This document shows, piece after piece, positions 21,222 to 28,598 of a DNA stretch of 64,000 nucleotides. The stretch spans positions 204,931 to 268,930 of the forward strand of contig NZ_GL732463.1 of assembly GCF_000187585.1 (NCBI RefSeq), given 5' to 3'. Below the pieces are notes generated by a model that saw nothing but the letters and a program-made list of their open reading frames with translations, was not told the origin of the DNA and did not search any database. Origin of the DNA: Streptococcus peroris ATCC 700780 (GTDB taxonomy: Bacteria > Bacillota > Bacilli > Lactobacillales > Streptococcaceae). Each line of letters begins with the position of its first letter. Position 1 is the stretch's first letter. Position numbers and translations under genes: made by a program.

Positions 21222-21240
21222 TTCATATTAGATTTTGGAG

Positions 21241-21834
21241 CTAGTTTACACGACTTTTTTCTTTAGATGTTACATCTTTTACAGCTTCGACACCTTCACT
21301 TGCTTTTTCTTTAGCAGTTGATACACCACTACTGAAACCAGTTTTAACTTTTTCAAATTGTTCGGATGCAAATTCACCTGTTGACTCTGCTGCGTCAGTT
21401 ACTCTATCTTGAAGACTCACTGAGTCTGCTTCAAATTGTTCTTTTGTTTTGATATCAACAACGTTCACGTTTACTTCAACAACTTCAAGATTTGTCATTT
21501 GTGAAACCTCAGAAGTGACAACTTTTTTAATTTTGTTGTATAGTTCAGGAACGTTAATTTTGTATTCTACAACAACATTCAAATCGACAGCAACTTGTGT
21601 CTTACCAACTTCAACATTAACTCCGCGAGTAACATTATCTGTGTTAATAATTTTTTCAGTTAAATTAGAGAAAAATCCTCCATCAACGTCCAAAAGACCA
21701 GGTACTTTTTCTAGTGCTAGACCAATAATTTTTTGGATAACCTTATTTTCATAAGTAAGGCTTCCTTTTACTTCATGAGTAGTAGCAGTAGATTCATTTT
21801 TTTCTGTAGAAACGTTTTTTTCCAAGTTTGACAT
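21241..21834 (-). CDS. Asp23/Gls24 family envelope stress protein
   Basis: 197 aa. The central Asp23 domain (about residues 25-125) begins with GSLTYENKVIQKIIGLALEKVPGLLDVDGG. A charged low-complexity tail rich in T, E and K follows. Family members form abundant assemblies tethered to the membrane by AmaP and respond to cell-envelope or alkaline stress. AAGGAG is 6 nt before the ATG at 21832-21834. Third gene of a reverse-strand operon after amaP and a DUF2273 gene. Confidence 0.92.
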   Translation of the reverse strand: MSNLEKNVSTEKNESTATTHEVKGSLTYENKVIQKIIGLALEKVPGLLDVDGGFFSNLTEKIINTDNVTRGVNVEVGKTQVAVDLNVVVEYKINVPELYNKIKKVVTSEVSQMTNLEVVEVNVNVVDIKTKEQFEADSVSLQDRVTDAAESTGEFASEQFEKVKTGFSSGVSTAKEKASEGVEAVKDVTSKEKSRVN

Positions 21835-21847
21835 ATGCAACTCCTTA

Positions 21848-22018
21848 TTATTTATTTATATAGTTTTTTTGGATATATAATCCAATTACAATTCCTAAAG
21901 CTCCGAAAATCAAAACAAATAGTGTTTTGAAGAAACCAAAGGAAATAATTAAACAAGCTAGAATAATACCTATTAAGCCTGATAAAATTGGATACTGATA
22001 CTTTTTAAGTAATTCCAT
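21848..22018 (-). CDS. DUF2273 small membrane protein
   Basis: 56 aa, beginning MELLKKYQYP and ending YIQKNYINK. Two hydrophobic stretches (about residues 11-29 and 32-48) are separated by one lysine, a helical hairpin. DUF2273 proteins regularly sit between amaP and asp23/gls24. A GAAGTG-type ribosome site precedes the ATG, and gls24 starts 13 bp after its stop. Exact role unknown; probably part of the AmaP-Gls24 membrane scaffold. Confidence 0.85.
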   Translation of the reverse strand: MELLKKYQYPILSGLIGIILACLIISFGFFKTLFVLIFGALGIVIGLYIQKNYINK

Positions 22019-22030
22019 CTTTTCACTTCC

Positions 22031-22594
22031 TTAATCTACACGACTTGTAGTTTTCTTGTGTTGAGTTGGAGGTTGATAGTTTTTAACCAAAACTTCAAGT
22101 TTTACCTCACGTTCAAGACCAAAAAACTGCCTTAATCCTTGAGTTATTTCATTTTGAATTGACTGGCACTTAGTAGAGATGTTGTCTGAAGTAATTATTC
22201 TACCTTCCACGTAAACAAAACATTTATTTCTTCTGATATTTACACGGATAGTTGGATTTTTAATCAACTCATATTCATCAACAACACATCTAACGAACCC
22301 TTCAATAGCTGAATTTTTTAGTTTAAGCTTATCATCTTTAGTACCTAATTGAATATCCAGATATTGCTTAGGATAAAATAGTATAACTAGGATTGATGAT
22401 AAAACTAATACTGATAGGATTAATGTCCCCCAAAAAATGTATTTTGAAATGAATGCAGCAAAACTCCATTCTCTCCAACTAAACAATTGAATGCCTAAGT
22501 CACTTGCTTGTTGGTAATCAATCAAGATGGGGAGGAAGACTGTCAAGATAAGAATACAGAAAATAAGTAAAAGTATTTTCTTTGTTTTTGACAT
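22031..22594 (-). CDS. amaP: Alkaline shock response membrane anchor AmaP
   Basis: 187 aa. Two membrane helices (about residues 5-25 and 54-74) are followed by a cytoplasmic domain with NSAIEGFVRCVVDEYELI and VNIRRNKCFVYVEGRI, typical of AmaP, which recruits the Asp23/Gls24 protein to the membrane. AAAGGA precedes the ATG at 22592-22594; an in-frame TTG two codons upstream is less likely. First coding gene of the operon, about 310 nt downstream of the only strong promoter seen. Confidence 0.9.
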   Translation of the reverse strand: MSKTKKILLLIFCILILTVFLPILIDYQQASDLGIQLFSWREWSFAAFISKYIFWGTLILSVLVLSSILVILFYPKQYLDIQLGTKDDKLKLKNSAIEGFVRCVVDEYELIKNPTIRVNIRRNKCFVYVEGRIITSDNISTKCQSIQNEITQGLRQFFGLEREVKLEVLVKNYQPPTQHKKTTSRVD

Positions 22595-22830
22595 ATACAA
22601 TCCTTTCGAATTAAGCTCATAGATTATTGTAATAGTTTAGGCAGGTGTACAACAATCTATCATCTTCAAGATAGAAGAATACGGAATTAGTGACTTTGAA
22701 AAGTGCTACTATGATAGATGAGGTTAGCTAATTTAGTTAACGAAGGGCTCATCTCCCCGAGGGATTGTTAATAGAGAACTAGGAAAATGGAGTAAGTAGT
22801 TTCAAAACAAAATGTATGATACCCTTAGAC
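22595..22830 (-). other. Long untranslated stretch ahead of amaP
   Basis: No frame with a ribosome site was found on either strand. A small inverted repeat TCTATC / GATAGA lies near 22656-22675. The stretch would form most of the amaP leader if transcription from the promoter at 22914-22942 reads through the hairpin at 22839-22862. It could also be a decayed mobile element; I cannot identify one. Confidence 0.5.
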
Positions 22831-22832
22831 GT

Positions 22833-22907
22833 AAAAATGCCAAGTTGTCTATAACAAGTGGCAAAAAAATGGGTCTCCTTTTCTAAACTGCGAATACATT
22901 CTCAGTT
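22833..22907 (-). ncRNA. Candidate small RNA or attenuator with two hairpins
   Basis: A reverse-strand transcript starting near 22907 would fold a first hairpin AACTG.GAAT / ATTC.CAGTT (about 22883-22905). It would then have an unpaired stretch containing AAAGGAG, and a second hairpin GCCA.TTGT / ACAA..TGGC (22839-22862) followed by A and five U residues, the form of a terminator. Length is about 75 nt. It is either a small RNA or an attenuated leader of amaP. Confidence 0.5.
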
Positions 22908-22913
22908 GTTTTT

Positions 22914-22942
22914 AGTATAGCATTTTTTGAAAGCGCTGTCAA
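22914..22942 (-). promoter_or_regulatory. Near-consensus promoter with overlapping cre box, reading toward amaP
   Basis: On the reverse strand, TTGACA (22937-22942) and TATACT (22914-22919) are 17 bp apart, and TGC precedes the -10. The near-palindrome TGAAAGCGCTGTCA (22928-22941) fits the CcpA cre consensus with one mismatch and covers the -35 box and spacer, a position that predicts repression. Confidence 0.8.
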
Positions 22943-23026
22943 TTTTGAACATCCTCTCCTTTACTTTACAGATTAGTTTAGGATTTTTTGACGAATATAG
23001 TCCTCGCTGTATAAAAGGCTATCACT

Positions 23027-23060
23027 AATAAAAAGCGAGGCCGGGATTTTTCCGACCTCT
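23027..23060 (-). terminator. Terminator of the universal stress protein gene
   Basis: On the reverse strand, GAGGTCGG and CCGGCCTC pair with one G-U wobble around a short loop and run into GCTTTTTAT. Confidence 0.85.
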
Positions 23061-23070
23061 TTTGTTCTCA

Positions 23071-23523
23071 TTATAAAGTTTTATCCTTGTCTCGAACAAC
23101 GAGAAGGTCAACACTTGTATGGCGTAGGATATATTCTGATGAAGATCCGACAAGCAAACGTTCGAAGGCGTTAAGCCCAGTTGCTCCAACCAAAATCAAA
23201 TCAACATGTTCTTGTTCAGGGATTGTTTTGGCTAAAAGAGTTTTAGGATTTCCCATTTCGATGACAACTTTTATGTCTGTAAGGCCAGCGTCTCTAGCAC
23301 GCTTTTCATATTCTGCCATCAAGTCTTGGGCTTCCACTTGTAACTCTTCATAAACTTCAGCATCAAATGTTGAAATGCTTTGAAGAGCACGAGTGTCAAT
23401 GACATGGGCAATGGTTAATTTAGCTTGGTTACGCACAGCTGACTGAACTCCCTTAACAAAAGCCAAATCAGCTTCTTTAGAACCGTCGACTGCTACCATG
23501 ATGTTTTCGTAACGTTGTGTCAT
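23071..23523 (-). CDS. Universal stress protein UspA family
   Basis: 150 aa with the UspA fold. It starts YENIMVAVDGSKEAD and has the C-terminal ATP-binding GATGLNAFERLLVGSSSEYILRH block (the G-x2-G-x9-GSS pattern). GAGGAGG before the ATG at 23521-23523 defines the start; longer in-frame extensions lack a ribosome site. Monocistronic, divergent from the phosphoesterase gene. The physiological role of streptococcal UspA proteins is unclear. Confidence 0.92.
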   Translation of the reverse strand: MTQRYENIMVAVDGSKEADLAFVKGVQSAVRNQAKLTIAHVIDTRALQSISTFDAEVYEELQVEAQDLMAEYEKRARDAGLTDIKVVIEMGNPKTLLAKTIPEQEHVDLILVGATGLNAFERLLVGSSSEYILRHTSVDLLVVRDKDKTL

Positions 23524-23611
23524 AGCAAAAACCTCCTCATTTCTTATCACCCTCATTGTAATCCTTTTCACTAAAAAAGTAAAGTAAAAAATGATAGGAA
23601 GGAAAACGCTT

Positions 23612-23639
23612 TTGACTTTGCTTTTAAGAGTGCTATAAT
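23612..23639 (+). promoter_or_regulatory. Promoter of the phosphoesterase gene
   Basis: TTGACT (23612-23617), 16-bp spacer, TATAAT (23634-23639) with TGC before it; 28 bp to the start codon. Confidence 0.8.
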
Positions 23640-23667
23640 TAAATGTGAGAAAACAAGAGGGATTGAT

Positions 23668-24507
23668 ATGACAAAAATTGCGGTACTTTCAGATATTCAT
23701 GGCAACACAGGAGCATTGGAAGCAGTTCTCACAGATGCGGAAAAGGCAGGAGTTGAGGAATATTGGCTTTTGGGAGATATTCTCATGCCAGGAACGGGAC
23801 GAAAAAGTATCCTCAGACGATTGGAGGAATTGCCGATTACGGTTCGGGTTCTGGGGAATTGGGAAGAAAGTTTATGGCGGGCTGCTCACCGAAAATTGGA
23901 TACAAGTAGGCCCAGTCATCGCTACCTCTTACGGCAATGTCAGTATATCATGGAAGAAATTAGTCTAGATGAGATTGAAGAACTTCAGGATTTTCCTATG
24001 CACACCCATCGCCAGTTTGGAAATCTAAAGGTGGGGATTAGTCATCATTTACCGGATAAAAATTGGGGAAGAGAACTGATTCATCTTGGAAAGCAGGAAG
24101 ATTTTGATCGTTTGGTGACTAATCCTGACTCCGATATTGCCATCTATGGTCATATCCACCAACAATTTTTACGTTATGGAAGTGGTGGACAACTCATTTT
24201 GAATCCAGGTTCGATTGGGCAGCCTTTCTTTTTATCAGCAAGTCTGCGTGAGGATTTACGAGCCCAATATATGATTTTGGAATTTGATGATAAAGGATTG
24301 AAGGATGTAGATTTTTGTCGCGTTGATTATGATGTCGAAGCAGAGTTGCAGTTGGCTCGAGAGTTGCAATTGCCCTACTATCAGGTCTATTATGAAAGTT
24401 TAGTCAATGGAATTCATCATACCCACAATCAGGACTTGTTGCATGAAATCGCTCAAAATCAAGGGCATGATGCAGAATTGGATGACTGGCTCAGTCGTAA
24501 CTCTTGA
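23668..24507 (+). CDS. Calcineurin-like metallophosphoesterase
   Basis: 279 aa cytoplasmic phosphoesterase. Metal-ligand motifs appear in order: LSDIHGN (residues 7-13), LLGDILMPG, LGNWEE in place of the usual GNHD/E, SHHLPDK and YGHIHQ, then LNPGSIGQP. A C-terminal helical extension of about 70 residues follows. The substrate is unknown. AGAGGG precedes the ATG. The Rrf2 regulator promoter overlaps its stop codon. Confidence 0.88.
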   Translation: MTKIAVLSDIHGNTGALEAVLTDAEKAGVEEYWLLGDILMPGTGRKSILRRLEELPITVRVLGNWEESLWRAAHRKLDTSRPSHRYLLRQCQYIMEEISLDEIEELQDFPMHTHRQFGNLKVGISHHLPDKNWGRELIHLGKQEDFDRLVTNPDSDIAIYGHIHQQFLRYGSGGQLILNPGSIGQPFFLSASLREDLRAQYMILEFDDKGLKDVDFCRVDYDVEAELQLARELQLPYYQVYYESLVNGIHHTHNQDLLHEIAQNQGHDAELDDWLSRNS

Positions 24508-24531
24508 CATTACAACTAGAGGAGCTATAAT
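24504..24531 (+). promoter_or_regulatory. Promoter of the Rrf2 regulator, overlapping the upstream stop codon
   Basis: Consensus TTGACA (24504-24509) and TATAAT (24526-24531) 16 bp apart. Confidence 0.85.
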
Positions 24532-24577
24532 AAATATAAGAGAAGAATGAGCTTAGTTAACGAGAAAGGAGAACTGC

Positions 24578-25015
24578 ATGCAAATTTCAAGTCGCTTTAC
24601 CATTGCAACCCATATGCTAGTTATCATTGCCCTTGAAGGCAAGGAAAATAAAGTTACTAGTGATTTTCTAGCTAGCAGTGTGGGGGTTAATCCTGTTATT
24701 ATTCGTAAAACCTTGTCTCAACTGAAAAAGGCGGAGTTGATCTCAGTTGCGCGTGGAACTGGGGGAGCAGAAATTATCAAAAATCTTGAAGATATTAGTC
24801 TCTTGGATATCTATCAAGCAGTTGAATGTCTCGGGAAGACGGGTCAACTCTTTAGCTTTCATGATAATCCGAATCCAAATTGTCCAGTTGGAGCCAATAT
24901 TCATGTGGTTTTAGATGAGAAATTGCTAAAAATCCAGCAAGCTATGGAAAAAGAATTGAGCCTAACTAGTCTCGCTCAACTAGTAACTGATACAGAAGCG
25001 AGAATTAAAAAATAA
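24578..25015 (+). CDS. Rrf2 family transcriptional regulator
   Basis: 145 aa. An N-terminal winged helix-turn-helix (TSDFLASSVGVNPVIIRKTLSQL) and the ARGTGGAE wing are visible. Cysteines occur only at about 84 and 102, fewer than the three Fe-S ligands of IscR-type members, so it may sense redox or another signal (closer to YwnA; inference). GAAAGGAGAA precedes the ATG. Expressed alone from a consensus promoter. The target genes cannot be told from the sequence. Confidence 0.88.
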   Translation: MQISSRFTIATHMLVIIALEGKENKVTSDFLASSVGVNPVIIRKTLSQLKKAELISVARGTGGAEIIKNLEDISLLDIYQAVECLGKTGQLFSFHDNPNPNCPVGANIHVVLDEKLLKIQQAMEKELSLTSLAQLVTDTEARIKK

Positions 25016-25029
25016 ATTTTAAACTAAAG

Positions 25030-25077
25030 AACACCTGAATTGCTGTACTGAAAAGCCTAGTTGTTTAGGTGTTTTTT
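25030..25077 (+). terminator. Terminator of the Rrf2 regulator gene
   Basis: AACACCT (25030-25036) pairs with AGGTGTT (25067-25073), with an extended weaker stem inside and a T-tract after. Confidence 0.75.
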
Positions 25078-25166
25078 CGTTGTTAAATAGGCGAGGTGTT
25101 AGCTGAAGTGGCTTAAAAATTTAGCAAAGAATATGGTCTGAATATCAGGAGAAAAACCAAAAATCG

Positions 25167-25175
25167 TGTTATAAT
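25167..25175 (+). promoter_or_regulatory. Extended -10 promoter of recJ
   Basis: TGT plus TATAAT at 25170-25175, about 37 bp before the probable TTG start. Confidence 0.65.
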
Positions 25176-25211
25176 AAATGAATAGAATCGTAAGAAAGAG
25201 TGGATATTTAT

Positions 25212-27431
25212 TTGATAATTCCTACTTATAATTGGCAATTTTCTCCGCAAGTTGAGGATGCGGATTTTACAAAGATTGCCAAGAGTGTAGGCTTGAGTTC
25301 TGAAGTCGCTTGTTTGTTGTTTCAACGTGGAATCAAGGACGAAAGCAGCCTGAAGAAATTTTTAGAACCTTCTTTGGAAGATTTACATGATCCTTATCTA
25401 TTACATGATATGGATAAGGCAGTTGATCGTATTCGCCAGGCTATCGAGCAAGGAGAATTGATTCTCGTCTATGGTGACTACGATGCAGATGGGATGACTT
25501 CGGCTTCGATTGTCAAGGAGAGTTTGGAACAATTAGGAGCAGAGTGTCTGGTCTATCTCCCAAATCGCTTTACAGACGGTTATGGTCCAAATGCCAGTGT
25601 TTACAAATATTTCATCGAGCAACAGGGTGTGTCTTTGATTGTGACAGTGGATAATGGAGTTGCTGGGCATGAAGCCATTGACTTGGCTCAGTCTATGGGA
25701 GTGGATGTCATTGTGACAGACCACCACTCCATGCCAGAGGTTTTACCAGATGCTTATGCAATCGTCCATCCTGAACATCCAGAAGCAGATTATCCTTTTA
25801 AACAATTAGCAGGCTGTGGAGTTGCTTTTAAACTAGCTTGTGCCCTCTTGGAGGAAGTGCAGGTTGAGTTGCTTGACTTGGTTGCCATTGGAACCATTGC
25901 GGATATGGTAAGCCTGACGGATGAAAATCGTATCATGGTTCAGTACGGTCTAGAAGTTTTGCGCAATACTCAACGAATTGGTCTCCAAGAACTATTTGAA
26001 ATTGCAGGAATTGCTACTAGTGATATTACAGAAGAAACAGTTGGTTTTCAGTTGGCACCTCGGTTAAATGCCTTGGGGCGCTTGGATGATCCCAATCCAG
26101 CGATTGATTTACTGACTGGCTTTGATGATGAAGAGGTGCATGAAATTGCCCTCATGATTCAAGAAAAAAATGAAGAACGCAAGGAAATCGTTCAAGCCAT
26201 CTATGATGAAGCTAAAAACATGGTAGATCCTAGTAAAAGTGTTCAGGTTTTGTCAAAGGAAGGCTGGAACCCAGGGGTTCTTGGAATTGTAGCTGGACGC
26301 TTACTGGAAGAACTAGGTCAAACAGTTATTGTTCTGAATATTGAAGATGGTCGTGCCAAGGGAAGCGCACGGAGTATTGAAGCAGTCGATATCTTTGAAG
26401 CTTTGGATCCGCATCGCGCTCTCTTTATCGCCTTTGGTGGCCATGCAGGTGCCGCAGGTATGACGCTCGAGGCTGAACAGTTAGATGCCTTGTCAGAAAT
26501 TTTAGAAACCTATGTAAAAGACAAAGGAATAGACGCAAAGTGTAAGAGCCAATTATATCTAGACGAAGAACTAGATTTGGAAAACTTGAATTTAGATACG
26601 GTTAAAAGTTTTGAACGATTAGCTCCTTTTGGGATGGATAATCAAAAACCTATCTTCTATATTCGATATTTTCAAGTAGAAAACGCTCGTTCTATGGGGG
26701 CAGGCGATAGTCATCTGAAGTTGAGAATATCCAAAGGGACCGCTAGTTTTGAGGTAGTAGCTTTTGGTCAAGGATCAAAGGCAACAGAATTTGCGCAGAC
26801 CAAACAACTGGAGTTAGCAGTCACCCTTTCTGTTAACCAGTGGAATGGACAAACAACCCTCCAGTTGATGATGGTAGATGCTCGTGTAGATGGTGTTCAA
26901 CTCTTTAATATTCGTAGTAAGAGCGCTGCTCTGCCAGATGGAGTGCCCGTACTTGATTTTTCGGAAGAATTGCCTGATATTTCATTGAGTCCAGCAGTCG
27001 TTGTCAAGAATATCCCAGAAGACATCGAAATTCTCAAGAATACTTTCCAGCAGCATGATTTTCTAGCAGTCTACTTTAAAAATGATATCGACAAGCCCTA
27101 CTATTTGACTGGTTCTGGTACAAGAGAGCAATTCGCAAAGCTCTATAAGACGATCTACCAGTTTCCAGAATTCGATATCCGATATAAACTCAAGGACCTA
27201 TCTGCCTATCTCAAAATTGAGCAAATCTTACTCGTTAAGATGATTCAAATTTTTGAAGAGCTTGGTTTTGTCACCATTGAAAATGGTGTGATGAGGGTTA
27301 ATAAAGATGCGGCTAAACGGGATATTGCTGAAAGTCAGATTTATCAAAAACTCAAGCAAACTGTTAAAGACCAAGAAATGATGGCACTAGGTACAGTGCA
27401 GGAAATCTATGATTTCTTGATGGGAAAATAA
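25212..27431 (+). CDS. recJ: Single-stranded-DNA exonuclease RecJ
   Basis: 739 aa from the TTG at 25212. A GTG at 25200 is possible but has no room for a ribosome site; AGAGTGGAT precedes the TTG and the resulting MIIPTYNW start resembles relatives. DHH-family motifs are intact: YGDYDADGMTSASI, VTVDNG, VTDHHSMPE, and the DHHA1 part with AFGGHAGAAGMTLE. A C-terminal extension of about 200 residues follows. RecJ digests 5' ends in recombination and mismatch repair. A terminator follows at 27442. Confidence 0.94.
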   Translation: MIIPTYNWQFSPQVEDADFTKIAKSVGLSSEVACLLFQRGIKDESSLKKFLEPSLEDLHDPYLLHDMDKAVDRIRQAIEQGELILVYGDYDADGMTSASIVKESLEQLGAECLVYLPNRFTDGYGPNASVYKYFIEQQGVSLIVTVDNGVAGHEAIDLAQSMGVDVIVTDHHSMPEVLPDAYAIVHPEHPEADYPFKQLAGCGVAFKLACALLEEVQVELLDLVAIGTIADMVSLTDENRIMVQYGLEVLRNTQRIGLQELFEIAGIATSDITEETVGFQLAPRLNALGRLDDPNPAIDLLTGFDDEEVHEIALMIQEKNEERKEIVQAIYDEAKNMVDPSKSVQVLSKEGWNPGVLGIVAGRLLEELGQTVIVLNIEDGRAKGSARSIEAVDIFEALDPHRALFIAFGGHAGAAGMTLEAEQLDALSEILETYVKDKGIDAKCKSQLYLDEELDLENLNLDTVKSFERLAPFGMDNQKPIFYIRYFQVENARSMGAGDSHLKLRISKGTASFEVVAFGQGSKATEFAQTKQLELAVTLSVNQWNGQTTLQLMMVDARVDGVQLFNIRSKSAALPDGVPVLDFSEELPDISLSPAVVVKNIPEDIEILKNTFQQHDFLAVYFKNDIDKPYYLTGSGTREQFAKLYKTIYQFPEFDIRYKLKDLSAYLKIEQILLVKMIQIFEELGFVTIENGVMRVNKDAAKRDIAESQIYQKLKQTVKDQEMMALGTVQEIYDFLMGK

Positions 27432-27441
27432 AAGGAAAGAG

Positions 27442-27469
27442 GCTGAGGTAATCTATCTCAGCTTTTTTT
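27442..27469 (+). terminator. Terminator of recJ
   Basis: GCTGAG / CTCAGC with a 9-nt loop and seven T residues. Confidence 0.92.
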
Positions 27470-27643
27470 GTAGTCTCTTATAATTTTAAATATTGTGTTC
27501 TTTAGAGTGTCATGTAGTAAAAGTAAACAGATTTGTAACATGACTACAACATAACTCTAAAATGATTGACATGTAAATCAGGTATGATTCTCTTGTCAAT
27601 AAAAAGTTAAAAACAATCAAAAAAATTTTAGGAGAAAATGATT

Positions 27644-28273
27644 ATGAAAAAAACAGTTGCTAAACTGACTCTTGGTTTAACATCTACAGCTATTTTGGCT
27701 ACAATTGGGGCTCAAACTGTAAGCGCAGACTCTTACGTTGTTCAAGACGGTGATTCATTTTTTGGTATTGCTGCTACAAGTGGTATGGATCCTTATGTAT
27801 TAGCTGCTAATAATGGGAAAAGTATTTTTGATACCATCCACCCAGGAGATGTGTTGGAAGTGAGTGGTCCAGTTCAAGCTAGCTATACATACAATGCTCC
27901 GGCTTCAGATAATGTTGTCGTAAATACCCCTACAAACTATGGGAACTCTTATCCTGTTGGTCAGTGTACATGGGGTGTGAAAGAAATGGCTCCATGGGCT
28001 AGCAACTGGTGGGGAAATGCTAATACTTGGGCAATCTATGCTAGTGCACAAGGTTTTAGGACAGGAACTGTGCCTGTAGTAGGAGCAATTGCCGTTTGGG
28101 ATGGTGGTGAATACGGACACGTAGCAGTTGTTACAGCTGTTGAGTCAACAACACGTATTCAGGTTTCAGAATGTAACTATGATGGTAGTGGTACTCAACC
28201 AATCGGAAATTACCGTGGATGGTTTAATCCTACAGCTTCAAAAGGTACTGTAAGATACATTTATCCAAACTAA
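27644..28273 (+). CDS. Secreted LysM-CHAP cell-wall protein
   Basis: 209 aa. The signal peptide occupies about residues 1-29, with cleavage likely after VSA. One LysM domain ([13 protein letters not shown] to HPGDVLEV) would bind peptidoglycan. A CHAP amidase/endopeptidase domain follows from [11 protein letters not shown], whose cysteine is catalytic, to EYGHVAVV, whose histidine is catalytic. It probably cleaves peptidoglycan cross-links or stems in cell separation or remodelling. AGGAG suits the ATG at 27644 (9 nt) better than 27638. Monocistronic with a terminator. Confidence 0.9.
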   Translation: MKKTVAKLTLGLTSTAILATIGAQTVSADSYVVQDGDSFFGIAATSGMDPYVLAANNGKSIFDTIHPGDVLEVSGPVQASYTYNAPASDNVVVNTPTNYGNSYPVGQCTWGVKEMAPWASNWWGNANTWAIYASAQGFRTGTVPVVGAIAVWDGGEYGHVAVVTAVESTTRIQVSECNYDGSGTQPIGNYRGWFNPTASKGTVRYIYPN

Positions 28274-28281
28274 AAATACTT

Positions 28282-28312
28282 AAAAAGATTTAGAATTTCT
28301 AAATCTTTTTTT
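28282..28312 (+). terminator. Terminator of the LysM-CHAP gene
   Basis: AAAAAGATTTAGAA and TTCTAAATCTTTTT form a near-perfect palindrome followed by T residues. Confidence 0.9.
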
Positions 28313-28598
28313 ATTTCTGAGTAACTTTCTTGTTGCTATCTATTGGATTAGTAGATGTTTGCTAAACAGTATTATAGATTCTAAGGTGAACTTAGATTTC
28401 AAAAATAGAGAAAGAAGTAAAACAACTCGATTAGTAGTGGTGAATGGACTCTAGCTAAAATCCTATCTTCATTTTGAAAATTAGTAAAAAAATGGTATAA
28501 TGAGAGGAAAAGATTCGGATAAAAGTAAATTGAACTTTTAAAAAAAAGAGAGTTGTGAAGACTCTACAAACACGTTATAGTAATACTTCGGAGGAAAA
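28313..28598. other. Gene-free region upstream of rnjB
   Basis: No coding frame with a ribosome site. It holds the rnjB promoter (28474-28501) and then a leader of about 90 nt. That leader contains a small AGAGTT / AGACTCT-like hairpin near 28550 and ends in CGGAGGAAAA. Confidence 0.6.
28474..28501 (+). promoter_or_regulatory. Promoter of rnjB
   Basis: TTGAAA (28474-28479) and TATAAT (28496-28501) 16 bp apart, with TGG before the -10. Confidence 0.8.

Noticed and set aside
22889..22896. TGCGAATA, a cin-box variant
   Set aside because: It lies inside a hairpin arm and has no T-rich leader or gene after it.
22983..22997. Competence cin-box-like TTTTTTGACGAATA
   Set aside because: The first base of the box is G instead of T, and no gene starts downstream in that direction; it points into the end of the reverse-strand stress gene.
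23602..23615. cre-like sequence between the stress protein and phosphoesterase genes
   Set aside because: The central AACGCTTT core is present but three consensus positions mismatch.
27535..27551. Possible WalR/VicR box before the LysM-CHAP gene
   Set aside because: On the reverse strand it reads TGTTGT-N5-TGTTAC, with a mismatch in one half-site and an uncertain promoter position; WalR control is plausible for such hydrolases but not shown.
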